A DNA stretch of 64,000 nt from Platanthera guangdongensis (taxonomy: Eukaryota > Streptophyta > Magnoliopsida > Asparagales > Orchidaceae): contig CM077159.1 of assembly GCA_039583875.1 (NCBI GenBank), positions 103,997,287-104,061,286 of the forward strand. The letters run 5' to 3'. The notes below the pieces were generated by a model. The model searched no databases. It saw nothing but the letters and a program-made list of their open reading frames with translations, and was not told the origin of the DNA. Positions 22,175 to 33,739 of this stretch are shown piece by piece (the first letter of the stretch is position 1; each line of letters starts with the position of its first letter). The translations under genes were made by a program, and so were the position numbers.

Positions 22175-24511
22175 CTATTTTTCCTTAGCTAAGTCACCCT
22201 TAGGATTTTGAGCCAAGTACTTCTTGCTTTGCCTCTCCATGTATTCTTTGGGCTTCGGGTAATACCTAGGAGGAGGAACTTTATCTGCATCCTTGTTGTT
22301 TCTGAAAAAGATGTTGCATTTTGCTTCAAACGTTTTGTTCGTTTCCCACTCATACTGGCTATATACTTCGTTTTGATTGATCTCTCCTCTTTCTTGCAGC
22401 CAGAAGGTGTCTAAGATGATGTTCCTTGAAACTAGACTCCACCTTTCATTTCGTACATCCTCCTCACTCATTCTGATTCTCTTCTCAGCTGGAGTCTCCT
22501 TGGAGGTCCCTTCCTGAACTTTTCTCTTTCCCCTGGCTTTTGCTAAGGCCTCTTGGTCAAACATGCTTCTCAGTTTAGCTTTGGATAGAGCCCTAGCATC
22601 AGCGTCATTTGTGGGAACATCTGCAGCACTTGTACTTAAATCCTCAGCAGCACATACTCCCTCAGCGGCCGTAGATGTCCCAGGAACATGAATACCTGCA
22701 GGATTGTCAGGCAGAACGACGCCTAGCGTACCTAACGCCTGTTGGAGCATCCACCAGCAGCTCTCATAGACATATTTGCTTGATTGTGCGAAGTGTGTGC
22801 TCATGCTTTCTTGAAGCTCGGCCAACTGAGCTATATACTCTTTCTCCCCCTTTTTGGATTCGACAGCGATGCAGTTTGCATATGAGTGCAGGGAGTCATC
22901 AATATGCTTGGTGGTCTTGGAGAATTCAGAGACCAAGGCCTGCTGATTGGCGTTAAGAGTGACCATATTACCGTCAAACTTTTGAATGTTGTTGGCGACA
23001 ACATGTGCATTCTGATTTACGACAGCAAGAGTATCAGTGTTCTTTTTCAATCCGGCCATAAGAAGTGTGACAGCTTGTCCGGCCTCGGTGTACTTTTCTT
23101 CAAATTTCTTCTCCATCACATCCAGTTTATGGTTGATCTCAACCATATTCTTGAGCATGAGTTTTTCAGATGTCTTAATCTTGTTCAGCAGTTTATCCTG
23201 AGCTTCATCAAAGGAGGCTTTAAGTTCATTCACAATGCCCTGAATGATATTGATAGTGTGAGTGGCTAGCTCATCTCGTAATGGAATAGTCGGAGGCACT
23301 TCTTGGCCTTGCTCTTCAGCAGACGCATCTGTAGAGCTGGATACAATCACAGTCTCTAATGGAGCAATGCTGGCGGCCGCTGTAGATCTATCTGACTCCC
23401 CCTCCACTGGTGCAGGCTTGTCAGATGGAGGTTCAACAGGGTCCGGAGCCTCAAATACTTCATGTCCCGCATGTCCTTCATCCTCTTCGTCATCATCCAA
23501 GAAATCATTTATAGCAGCAACATCCTCTTCCAACTCTTGGTCAGCAGTCCCCTGTGCATCAGCTTCGGTTCCTTGAGTGTTTCTGTTCAGGACCTCCTCA
23601 TGCTCCAGCTCAGGTTCACTTTCTTCATGAATTTCGGCCACCGCATCCCTGGCCACCTGGGAGATGTCAGATATTACCTCAGTATGAGGGGGTAGAGGCT
23701 CCCCCTCGATTCCTGCAGTCAGGGTATCAGGAATTTCACCAGGGGTTACTGCTGGAGATACTCCCTGTTGCTCTTCCACTGCAGTCTGCCCAATACGCCT
23801 CTCCCATCGATCAAACACACTTGTGTCCATCTTCTTCAAGTAGTGGAGAGGGACACCCTTACTCATGTCGAATTTGTCTCCATTTAGCTGGTTTAGATAT
23901 AGACTTAAGATGCGGCCAAAACTTGGAGAGCCCAAGGTGTCCTTGATCTTCTCAAACAGCAACTCCCCCCAGTTAAACCTCTTGCGGCAGAAGACGGCTA
24001 TCAGGATCTTGAACATATCCCCTGAGATATGTTCATGAGAGCCTATCTTGCAGATGAGCACCTTTCCAATAATGTCGGACAGGAGCTTCCCTTCTTTATT
24101 CATATCCTTCCTCTTTATTGATCGAGTTCCTCGTTGGAGACCGCAGAATAAGAGAGTTTTGTTTTTGTCCTCGTCCTCCACATAGTCCTCCTGCTCCGAG
24201 CTAGAAAGCTGCAGGTAGCGAGTCAGCTTGCTGGCAGACAGCTTGACCTTTGCCCCAGCCACCTTGCTTTTGATTAGTGAGTCGCCTTTTCGGAGTCTTG
24301 CGGTGGCGAAGAACTCCAGTACCTCTTTGTCCAAAACTTTGCAAGGGTTCTCCAAGACGAAGGTTAGCCCAGCCTCTTCCAGCATCAGAATGATATTGCG
24401 GAATTCATCCGAGGCGTGAGAAAACCCAGTTCGAACCAGCTCGCAACCAGAGATCAACCCAGCAGTTGTCCGTGGAGCCATCGTAGATCTAGAGAGAGAA
24501 GCCCTATTCAT
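22175..24511 (-). CDS. ORF3: intact 778-aa accessory protein of element A
   Basis: An uninterrupted 778-codon frame. Roughly: residues 25-225 form a globular domain (ARLRKGDSLIKSKVAG, then FCRKRFNWGELLFEKI) that resembles the 'putative plant transposon protein' domain of plant retroelements. Residues 250-400 are acidic and Pro/Glu-rich. Residues about 405-595 are heptad-rich and probably a coiled coil. A basic cluster KARGKRK and EKRIRM near 655-680 could be a nuclear localisation signal. The C terminus has YYPKPKEYMERQSKKY. No signal peptide or clear membrane segment, which argues against a classical envelope although the position (before the 3' LTR) is where Sireviruses carry an env-like gene. 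Copies 1 and 2 carry dead relatives. A second Met (24481) is an alternative start. Function unknown. Confidence 0.8.
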   Translation of the reverse strand: MNRASLSRSTMAPRTTAGLISGCELVRTGFSHASDEFRNIILMLEEAGLTFVLENPCKVLDKEVLEFFATARLRKGDSLIKSKVAGAKVKLSASKLTRYLQLSSSEQEDYVEDEDKNKTLLFCGLQRGTRSIKRKDMNKEGKLLSDIIGKVLICKIGSHEHISGDMFKILIAVFCRKRFNWGELLFEKIKDTLGSPSFGRILSLYLNQLNGDKFDMSKGVPLHYLKKMDTSVFDRWERRIGQTAVEEQQGVSPAVTPGEIPDTLTAGIEGEPLPPHTEVISDISQVARDAVAEIHEESEPELEHEEVLNRNTQGTEADAQGTADQELEEDVAAINDFLDDDEEDEGHAGHEVFEAPDPVEPPSDKPAPVEGESDRSTAAASIAPLETVIVSSSTDASAEEQGQEVPPTIPLRDELATHTINIIQGIVNELKASFDEAQDKLLNKIKTSEKLMLKNMVEINHKLDVMEKKFEEKYTEAGQAVTLLMAGLKKNTDTLAVVNQNAHVVANNIQKFDGNMVTLNANQQALVSEFSKTTKHIDDSLHSYANCIAVESKKGEKEYIAQLAELQESMSTHFAQSSKYVYESCWWMLQQALGTLGVVLPDNPAGIHVPGTSTAAEGVCAAEDLSTSAADVPTNDADARALSKAKLRSMFDQEALAKARGKRKVQEGTSKETPAEKRIRMSEEDVRNERWSLVSRNIILDTFWLQERGEINQNEVYSQYEWETNKTFEAKCNIFFRNNKDADKVPPPRYYPKPKEYMERQSKKYLAQNPKGDLAKEK

Positions 24512-25632
24512 CGCTTAATCAAAAATCAAAAAAGAAGTGATACTAGTGATCACGTCCAAGTGAGGGTGAGGGGATACCTAGCGGTGAAGACGGTGAGTTG
24601 GTTCGAGCGGAGAAAAATCGAAACTTGGGGAGATCGACGGTGCGAGCTTCGGCGGGATTCGTCGGGAGCCTTACGACGAAACTTTGCGAGAACCTTGCGG
24701 GAGCTTAGGGGAAGACGATGGAGAACTTGCGGGATTTTGCGAAGGCGATACGGGAGCCGACGAGATCTTTGCGCGATTTCTACAGGAGAAACCTTGCGGG
24801 ATCCGAAGGAAGAAGCTTTGCGAACTGGCGTGGTTTCTGCGAGAGTCGGCGGGACTAGTATCGCTTGCTCCTTCTGCGGGATACTTGAGGAAGTTGAACG
24901 GTCGGCGAGCTCCTTCGGCGGGATTCGGTGGGATTCTTAGTATATAAAGACGAAAGTGAAGGGTTTTCTTTATTAGGAATTGAAAGGTTCCAAATTTGAG
25001 GAGTTTTCGGCGGTTTTCTTAACTAAGTATAACAAAGATACCAAGATTCCGAGTATATAGTGGGTCGGCGGGATTTGTCTAATCCGAAATTAAAAGGTTT
25101 CTCTACTGGGAATTTTCATGTTAGTAAGCATTGCAACATTTTCGAATTCATCTGATGTCAAGTCAATATAAGAACGATAAATACATATTTATTGTACAGA
25201 CAATCTATTTGGATTTGAGCGAGGCTTCTCCCAACACTTCTTGATGTCAATTGTGAGTTGTCGAGATTCACAATGACATATCTTCGTTAATTTTTGAAGT
25301 AAAAAGGTTTGCATGTATCGATTTAACCTATCCTTAGATGTGCATAGATACACTAATATACAAAGATGTATCCGAATATAAGGATATATATATATATATA
25401 GGTAATTGTCAATTGAAAATGACTCAAGTCTTGGAACTGATCATGAGTACCTGGGATTTTGAGAGTCATCGTTTTAGTCCCTCAGGTAGAACATATCAGA
25501 AGCTCAATGTGAGTATGCTCAAATTGATATCACATCTGTTATTGCAGACGATTGTTCCAATTTAGTCTTGAGCCACCTACTGTCTAGTTCCCATCATATT
25601 CACGGGAACCTAGACTACCCTGCAAGAAAGAA
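24512..25632 (-). other. Non-coding stretch between gag and ORF3 of element A
   Basis: 24560-24940 is GC-rich with repeated CGGGA(T/G) words. A TATA-like sequence (minus TCTTTATATA) is at 24941-24950, about 430 bp upstream of the ORF3 ATG. 24960-25600 is AT-rich with a short TA repeat near 25385-25400. No remnant of protease, integrase or RT was recognised. Confidence 0.6.
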
Positions 25633-27203
25633 TTACTTTACCTTAGGAACCCAAATCATATTGGGTCCTAGGTTCCTGTTAGCATAAGCACGCCACTGCC
25701 TTCCTTCAGAAAACCTGTCTGGAAGACTACCTCTGTCCCGAGAATGTGGATAAGCCCTTGCCGTGGGCACAGAGGGGTTGTGCCAACAATCGATGGCAAA
25801 GTGCCCCACTTTGCCGCAGCACCAACATGGGTGAATGTTGTATCGCCGTTTCCGACCTGATCTAGTGACTGATGTAGTCACGGTCCTAGGTCTAAACGGG
25901 ATAGGGCATGATCTTGTCACAAAAATTCCTCTTCCATCGTGACACGTGGAAGGGTGGAAAGAATGCATGTTGTGAGCGTTATGAGGCCGGGAAGGTGGTG
26001 CCATTCTTTCAGGTATCTCCCTTACAGAGGCCCCATGGAACCTGACATCATGACTTCTATCCTCTCTATCCCGTGTCCTCGAGTGGTGAGAAGTCTTCTG
26101 TGAGCTGGGACATGCAGATCCACACTGTGTTGAGGTAGTGGCAGTGAATACAAAGGGCTCAGAATGAGCCTTAGGTATTTCCTCATGGGTGGCCATGACG
26201 GCCCTTGCACTATGGACGTTTCCACATGGGGACAGATCACCCTTGCAGTGACCACGACTATTCCTGTGGTCATACCTGAAGGCATGATGAGTTGCCTTCC
26301 TGCTTGGAGTGGGGGGTCGGAATACCGTTTCCCCATTTCTCCACGAATTGATAATCCGGGAGATCCACCCGTTTTCTTGCTTTCTCTTAATGGCATCAAC
26401 CTTGGAGAAGTTTGATACTATTCTTTTCTCATTCTCTAGACTACTCTCTAGAGCTGAGATCTTAGAGTCCTTGGCCTTGTTGGACGCCAATTGGAGAACC
26501 AACAAGACCTTCAGTCGAGCAATCTCTTGAGCTTGCTCCTCAGCAAGTAGATTGCTTGACTGAAGGGCTCTCTTCAGGGAATCAGCATTTTCTGAAGGAG
26601 AGCAGTTTCTGTCTTCAGAAAGGTCAAAAGATATAGGGCAGGATGAAGAAGTTACCTGCTCAGCTGTGTCATTGTCATTAGAATCAGTGACCATTGTTTC
26701 ATCCTCGTCAGAGCTGCTTTCCTCACTGTCCTCTTCAGTCTCTGACACGGACACTGGAGCTCTGATGCAGTCCGAGGGATCCTTGCCTTCATCTTCAGAA
26801 GTGAGGACCCCCACATACGCTTCATCCTCTGATTGACAGCATATTCCAGCTTTCTCTGCCCCCCCATCAGCTCAGAGATCATCATACACAGAGATTTAGC
26901 CGTTCTACATTTTTCCAATCTATAGCGAGAGGCTCCAGACCAGATATCCATGATAATTTGATGAATCCTCTCGTCCAAGTGAAATAGTGATAGTTCCGTC
27001 TCTGACATCTCAGCAATGCCCATGGGCACTTGGATCCCAGAGTCGGAGGTCTTCATTGGAATAAACGGACCCTCTTCCAGGATGAAGGATGCTCGAGGAT
27101 CGATAGCATCAAGGTGAAATGACACTCTCATTCTCCAGATGGGATAATAATCCTTTGTGCATGCGGGGAGTTTGAGTGGCGATATCTCATAATCCAGATC
27201 CAT
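25633..27203 (-). pseudogene. gag: gag of element A, internally deleted
   Basis: Starts at Met 27203 with a copia-type gag N terminus (YYPIWRMRVSFHLDAIDPRA, related to B's KERIRFYMEAVDPR). Near 26815-26840 the frame jumps directly to an acidic Ser/Glu-rich segment (SEDEAYVGVL) that in B lies about 180 residues further on. The capsid C-terminal half and first zinc knuckle are thus missing and the frame is shifted. The second part (26814-25633) keeps a heptad-rich stretch and one CCHC knuckle (CWCCGKVGHFAIDC), and ends WVPKVK before TAA, as in B. Confidence 0.75.
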
Positions 27204-27263
27204 GCTTATGACACTGGTGGCAGGATTCTACTCAAGGTGTTAACCTTTTTGATGAGCAACCTC

Positions 27264-27275
27264 CCTCTGATACCA
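27264..27275 (-). promoter_or_regulatory. PBS of element A (initiator tRNA-Met type)
   Basis: Minus strand TGGTATCAGAGG, two bases from the LTR end at 27278. This is the usual plant copia primer site. Confidence 0.9.
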
Positions 27276-27277
27276 CT

Positions 27278-28889
27278 TGAAAGTCCACCTAGTGTCGGCA
27301 AAGTGCACCTATGGGGGGGGGGGGGGGAATAGGTGACGTGTAGTGCTTTTGCGGAATTTACGAATGTACCTGCACAATAAAAATAAACAGCACAACACAC
27401 AGAAAACACAGGCAATTTATAGTGGTTCCCCGACTTGGGTACATCCACTTTCCCCCTTCGACCTATCTCCCAACAAGGGACGACTCGGTCTCTTCTCCAA
27501 CAGGATTGAAATCCAATCCCTGCACTAACGGAAGGAACCCTTCCACACGTGAGAGTCAACACTCCCACAAAACGGGTTGCACCCAACCCTTACACCACGG
27601 AACAAAAGTTCCTTTACAACAAAAGTAAATATAGAATGTATACGAGATACAAACTTCTTTCGGAGACTACGGTGTTCCTCTTCGTTCGACGACGTGTTCG
27701 TGAAGTCAACGAAGAGTCTACAACCTTGGTCTCTCTTGGAGAGGATCTCCCCGGAACCGGCGGCGGCAACACGAGCGGCGGCTAGCTTCGGGATCGGCGG
27801 CTATGATGATGAGCGGCTGCTGAACTTGGAGATCCAAACTTCGTAGCAAAGCTAGCTTGGTCTTCCAACGGTCACACGAGGATCAGTCGTCTCGATCGAT
27901 TCGGACGGGGGAGTTTTTCCCGGTCAACAAATCGAGAGACAAGAGATCTCTGGATAGACACGTGAGACTCAAGCTTTGCTAAGCTTCTGTCGCCGGAGAT
28001 CACGAAGGATTCCCGATTGTTGACGGCGACCTACTTGCCCGAGCGCGACGGCGGCGGCGGAGAGACTTCGCGATTTTAGGGTTACGTCGCGGCTCGGTTT
28101 CTTTCTCCCCTTTTTACTGTTCAAAATACCCGAATATATATACTGTAGATAACTCCAATATGATCGTTTGTGGGACCCACAATAGAAATCCCTAAATCCC
28201 GGTCCAGAAATTTGACAGCTGTAGAATCCGGTTCAGGAACATCCCGAGAAAACGCTAAGTGAAAATCGGCGAGAATCGCAGGTGATTCTCGACGAATCGG
28301 CGAGAATCACCAAGTGATTCTCGACAATTCGTCGAGAATCGCTAGTGATTCTCGACGAATCACTTATTGATTCTCAGCGATTTTCACTTGGTATCCATGA
28401 TCTGCTTAACCACTGGTTCGGCGAGAATCACTAGTGATTCTCGCCGAATCTTACTTGGCACCGTTTTGAGGTAGCCAGAGTCGGCGAGGAGTCGGCGAGA
28501 ATCACTAGTGATTCTCGTCGAATCGGCGAGAATCACTTGGTGATTCTCGTCGAATTTTCCTTGGACGAATTTTCGTCTTCCACCCAGGAGCTGCTCCTTG
28601 ACCCATCCATGCTCCTTGTCTTCTCTTGCATATGAACGGCCCTGTACTTGAAAGTAAGTGCACTCCAATAGAGAGAGTACACGTAGGCCAACACACTGAT
28701 CTGCTCAACGAGGGATTACGTCTTGCAGACCCGTGTATATTGACCTACTGCACCCTGACATTGGTGTGCACTTAGCGTGGAGGAGCTGCAAGTACAACTT
28801 AAGATGTTTCATCAAATACATTGTGAATTCATCTTAGCTTGACAGGTGGCTTCCTCAAATCCAGGTAATTGTGGATACAATACCCAACA
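27278..28889 (-). repeat. 5' LTR of element A
   Basis: 1612 bp, near-identical by eye to 20298-21920. G-loop hairpin at 27306-27335 with 15 G. TATA-like box at 28133-28144; palindromic array at 28263-28560. Confidence 0.93.
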
Positions 28890-28894
28890 ATTAT

Positions 28895-30943
28895 TTTAAG
28901 CTATTTTATCTGTCCCAATGCTCTTCGATGCCGAGGGCTAAGAACAGTTAGCCACTCATCGTAATGGGGACGGCTTGCGAGGAAAACAGTAAATAAAGCA
29001 GAAAATGGAAAGCAGGAAATGAAAGCAGTAAAATAAAGTAGTAAAGGAAAGCTGAAAATTGCAAGTCCTACCCAAACGAGTAGGACTGAAGAAAGCTGTA
29101 AATTGCGAGTCCCGGCGCAAATGCGTGGGCGGGAGAAAGAAAGCGGGTCCTACTCAAACGAGTAGGACTAAATAAATGCAACACACGCACACATTCGACA
29201 GAAATTAAAACTCACGCACACGCTCTCTCGACATAAATGAAAACGCACACACTCTACAAGAAAGTAAACACACTCTACCGAAATAAAATCCAGCCATTAA
29301 ACTCAAGTGAGTAGGCGGAAAAAAAGAAAATTACAAACTCACGCACTCTACAGAAAGTAAAATAAGCGAGCGCCATTTAACTCTTAACGAGTAGGCGGAA
29401 ATAGATGCACAAGTACAAAAAAAGTAAAAAAAAAACTAAGTTATCTAAAATTGAAAACAACTGCATTTCTACTGCTGGAATGCGGTAGAAATGCATAAAA
29501 AGCTGAAATAAAAATTAAACGAGAAGAAAGTTTTGCAAAAAAAAAATGAAAATGCAAGTGCTCGAAAAATAAAAACGAATACATTTCTACCGCTAGAATG
29601 CGTTAGAAATGATTAAAATGAAGACAGAAAAATAAAAGGAGCAAAAGTTTAAACGAAAAAACGAAGTGCACGAAAAATTAAAACTACTAAATTATCATTC
29701 CTATAACTCCGTAAAAACGATTAAAAAGTGAAAATAAACCGAAAAGAACGAAAAAGTTTTACAACCTAAAAATAAAAAGCTAAGTTAAAAGAAATGAAAA
29801 TCACCTTGAAATCATTTTTACGGATTTATAACAATGAAATAAAAAGCTATAAAAATTCTAAGTTAACAAAACTAAGAACATAAAATTATGAAGTTATACT
29901 CATACACACACACACCCATTATAAAAGAAGGAAATAGAAGTTAAAACAAGGAATAAATAAGATTGCAAAGGGTGGGCGCATAGATGAAGTCCAAAACATA
30001 GAAATGAGAAAGAAAACTACATTTTTATTATGTCAAAAAAAACTATTACAAGGCTAGTATAAAAATAAAAGAGAGAGAGAAAGAGAAAACCCCATTCCAT
30101 AGGTTGGAAATCCATCTACGCAGCACCTCCCCTTACAAAATGGAACCGAAAAGGGGAACAGAAATCCTAAGCAGAAGCTCTGAATTTATAGAAAAAATTT
30201 ACATGGGTCACGCCCTTGGTCACGGGCATGACAGGGGGCGTGACAGTACTATTTGAGAATGCGGCCGGCGATTTGACGGGAAAGTTGACTTCGGCTGTAC
30301 ACGTGGCTGTCTCGCAGTGGTCACGCCCTAGGTCACGGGCGTGACTCTGGGCGTGTCAAGCAGGTGGATCTGGGCGCGGGTGGCGCCGAAAGTCTTCGGT
30401 CAGGTCTTGTCGGGCTAGCTGGAAAGGTCACGCCCCAGGTCACGGGCGTGACTCTGGGCGTGTCGGCTGGTGTCGACACTCGACGAATGTCGAGCTGAAA
30501 GTGTCGAGTTTGAAAATCGTCGAGCGGAAAGAGGTTTCACGCCCTAGGTCACGGGCGTGACTCTAGGCGTGTCGGCTAGTGTCGACACTCGACGATCGTC
30601 AAGATGAATTCGTCGAGTGGAGTGACACGGGCTTGGGTCACGCCCCGTGTCGGGTGACACGGGCGTGACAGGGGGCGTGTCAAGCTTTGCTCTTCAAAAT
30701 TTGCTGATTGACTGGAATTTGACGTGTCACGCCCTGGTCACGGGCGTGACCAATTTGTCACGGGCGTGACATGTCAATTTTTGGCAGATTTTGATTTTTT
30801 CTGAAAAATAAAAATAAAGCAAGTCAGCAAAATTATTTACAAAAAAGGAGCAATTTATTAACCAAAAATATATAAAAAAGACGAAAAGAAATGAAAATGA
30901 CTAAATTAATGTACAGAAAAATAGGTATATTTACAATTCATCA
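28895..30943 (-). repeat. 5' LTR of element D, distal piece
   Basis: Continues the D LTR after A, matching about 15015-17067. TATA-like box at 30184-30191, palindromic array about 30205-30770, end TTCATCA followed by the GTAAC duplication. Confidence 0.93.
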
Positions 30944-31361
30944 GTAACCTTGAGCCACCAGCCTGGCCTTGTTCTTTATGATGACACCATGTTCATCCAG
31001 TTTGTTTCTGAAGATCCACTTGGTGCCAATCACATTCTGCTTGTGTGGTCTGGGAACCAGCGTCCAAACATTGCATCGTTCGAATTGATGTAGTTCATCT
31101 TGCATGGCCAAAATCCATGTCGCGTCTTTGTTCGCCTCGTCGAACTTCTTTGGCTCAACCTGTGACAGGAAGCTAAGATGCAAAACTTCGTTAATAGTAC
31201 CTCTTCGAGTTCTGACACCGACACGAGGATCTCCGATGATCTGATCTCTAGGATGATCCCTCACGTGCCGGAGCTCTAGAAGTCTGGCGTCTGGAGCTTC
31301 GATTACTTCTTGGGCTTCTCCTTCTTCTAAGATATTTGTTCCATTTTGATCTTCAACATTC
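30944..31361 (-). pseudogene. pol: B pol: integrase C terminus to RT N terminus
   Basis: Contains the RT opening WILAMQDELHQFERCNVW...KWIFRNK...KARLVAQGY, directly continued at 14191 across D. Upstream it overlaps an integrase-RT linker that is joined to the integrase frame by a one-base shift near 31365. Broken by D and by that frameshift. Confidence 0.88.
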
Positions 31362-32793
31362 CCGATGACGTGGAGGTGGAAACTTTGACGTACTTAGGAG
31401 TATCATCTTTAGCGGTCTCATCCAGATCCAGCTGTTCAAGTCGTGCACCTGCATCTTCAAGAATACCACTGGCAGAATTGCTGTTAAGCAAACTTCCTTC
31501 ATCAAAAACAACATTAATTGATTCTTCTACCACTAGGGTTTTCTTATTGAAGACCCTATATGCCCGATTGTGGGAACTATAGCCCATGAATATGCCTTCG
31601 AAGCATTTTTCACCAAATTTAGTACGCGGGTACTTCCCATTATTCAGTACATAGCATCTGCAACCAAAGATCCTCAAGTAGGACATGGTTGGTTTCCTGC
31701 CTCTCGGTAGCTCATAAGGCGTCTTACGATGATGCTTGTTGATCAATGCTCGGTTTTGTACATGACAAGCTGTATTGACAGCCTCTGCCCAGAAGTATTC
31801 TGGGAGAGAAGCATCTTTCAACATTGTCGTGCAGGCTTCAATGAGAGTTCTATTTCTCCTCTCCGCAACTCTATTTTGCTGAGGAGTGCTCGGGGAGGAA
31901 AACTCATGAAAGATACCTTGTTCTTCACAAAACTCTATCAAAGCACCAGATTCGAATTTTGTTCCATGGTCACTTCTGATTTTGACCACTGGGCAGTTAA
32001 ATTCATTCTGAACCTGCTTGACAAAACTAGTGAAGATGTCAAACGTATCCGACTTTCGTTTTAAGAAGAACACCCATGTAAACCGAGAATGATCATCAAC
32101 TATCACTAGCGTATAGGACTTGCCTCCCAAGCTATGAACTTGCATTGGACCAAACAAGTCCATATGTAGAAGGTAAAGACATCGGGAAGAGTCTTTGTCT
32201 ACAATGCTCTTAAAGTTAGCCCAAGTCTGTTTGCCCATCTGGCATGCAGGATAGGGGCTATCTTTGATGCACTTGATAACGGGAGCATCCCTTACTAAGT
32301 TTTTAGAAAACAGCATACTAATTGTTTTGAAATTAATATGTGCCAATCTCTTGTGCCATTGTTCACAAAGAGATGCATTGCCTGTTGCCACAAGGCATAC
32401 GGGGGTAGATGAATCTAAACTGAGAAAATCTAAGCAGAAGATATTTCTGCTCCTAATGCCTGATAATACCGTCTCAGAAGAGGTACGTGAAATTATCAGA
32501 CATTTATCCTTGCAGAACTTAACGTCATAACCTTTGTCACATAACTGACTTACACTGATCAGGTTATGGTTTAACCCTTCAACATAAGCCACGTCGGTGA
32601 TATAGATTATACCGTTGGAAATCATACTGTAACCTCTGGTGACTCCTCGATCTGACCCTCCAAAGATGACTTTGGGTCCATTCTCGACTGGAGTGTAATC
32701 ACGCAGCAGGCTCCTTGTCCCAGTCATGTGCCGGGAGCATCCACTGTCCAAGTACCAGATTGGAGTTTTGGTGGCCTTTGGACATTCCTGCAA
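31327..32793 (-). pseudogene. pol: B pol: aspartic protease and integrase
   Basis: Protease active-site motif WYLDSGCSRHMTG is near the start. The GAG-pre-integrase zinc region has WHKRLAH and then YPAC where CxxC is expected, so one Cys ligand has become Tyr. The integrase core has the DDE residues in HMDLFGP, RSDHGTKFE and NRVAERRNRT (the Gly usually before Val-Val-Glu is Arg). The frame is continuous to a shift near 31365. It begins in a different frame from the end of gag, after a TAA and a pyrimidine tract ending in GCAG. Confidence 0.88.
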
Positions 32794-32800
32794 AACAAAA

Positions 32801-33739
32801 TTAATTTCCCTTAGGAACCCAATCGAACTTGGGTCCTAGATTCCTGGTTAGCATACTCCCCCTCGGTTGGTTAACCTTACGAGTGGTTGGCCTCGCAGTG
32901 CTAACATAGGGAGTCTCGTTATACCTCGGGTTAAACCAACAATCCACTGCAAAGTGACTGACTTTGCCACAACACCAACAGTCAAATCTGTTGTACCTCT
33001 TCCTAGGCTCCTGCCTTACCCTAGGAATGGTGGGTACAGCCGGGGCATTGGATCTGGAGGTGGAGGCCTCATAGTGATTACAGTCACATGACTTCTTCAC
33101 CTTCTGATTCGTCAGTATAACAGGCTTAACTCTTGGTGCCTGCTTTCCATTATGGCCGCTAGAGAATTGACCATAATTTCCCATGTGGATTTCCTCATAA
33201 GGTGACTTGAGGGCACTCTCACCGAAGTTCCGGGGAAAGGTCCAAACATTATATCGGCTCTTTGGCTTTGCAACCGAGGGCCGGAAATGATGACCAAAGG
33301 TTGATTCAAAGTCATGTTGGTTGCAAGGAAAGCTAGGCTTTCTGAACGCAACAGGACTGAGCGGAGCCTTTCCCTTTTCAGCAGCAGAGGCCTTCTTGGC
33401 GGCCTTATTCTTCCACTGGTTCCTGTTTCTCCTGGATGAGGAACCAGATACCCCTACATGCCCCAAGCCAGCTCCTTTGGCCTGAGCAGAGAAGGTATCA
33501 ACTACTAGAAGAACTGTTTTTGGCATAGAGAAGCTCTTGACGATCTTTCTTTCTGCCGCAGGTTGTTCTTCCAACTTGTCGACTTCCTCCTGCTTAAGAT
33601 CAAGGAGCTTAAGAGACTCTGAATGCTTTGAATTCAGGTCAAGGTGCTCCTGTCGGAGAGAAATCAAACTTGTGATTTCTTCCCTTAGGGAGACACTCTC
33701 TCCCTTAAGGAATTTCACTTCCTTTTTCTCAGCCTTCAT
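32801..33739 (-). pseudogene. gag: B gag, C-terminal part
   Basis: Heptad-rich start (EKKEVKFLKGESVSLREEI), basic low-complexity middle, then a CCHC knuckle CWCCGKVSHFAVDC and the terminal NLGPKFDWVPKGN before TAA. It overlaps the preceding gag piece by ATGA and probably reflects a frameshift within one original gag rather than a separate gene. A's gag carries the same C-terminal architecture. Confidence 0.82.

Larger units (their letters stand above)
20298..28889 (-). mobile_element. Element A: copia-type element with gag and ORF3 but no pol
   Basis: 8592 bp with LTRs TGAAAGTCC...CCCAACA and TSD ATTAT (20293-20297, 28890-28894). Minus order: 5' LTR, tRNA-Met PBS, gag, a 1.1-kb non-coding stretch, a 778-codon ORF3, purine tract, 3' LTR. 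Protease, integrase, RT and RNase H are absent. LTR and gag C terminus are related to B's, so B-type pol could serve it in trans (inference). The two LTRs look nearly identical by eye, which suggests a recent insertion. Confidence 0.93.
14192..30943 (-). mobile_element. Element D: long-LTR non-coding retrotransposon (LARD-like)
   Basis: LTRs start TGATGG and end TTCATCA. The GTAAC duplication at 14187-14191 and 30944-30948 splits B's RT codons exactly. It has a tRNA-Asp PBS (19452-19469), so it is in minus orientation. LTRs are about 2.87 kb and the internal region about 2.4 kb with no gag or pol. Its LTR shares long blocks with the Athila-lineage element C (for example GCTAAGAACCCC and GTCACGCCC arrays), so a C-like element may supply its proteins (inference). 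A inserted into its 5' LTR. Confidence 0.92.

Noticed and set aside
22175..24511. ORF3 as a classical retroviral envelope
   Set aside because: No signal peptide, no clear membrane segments and a probable coiled coil with basic clusters; only the position matches env-like genes.
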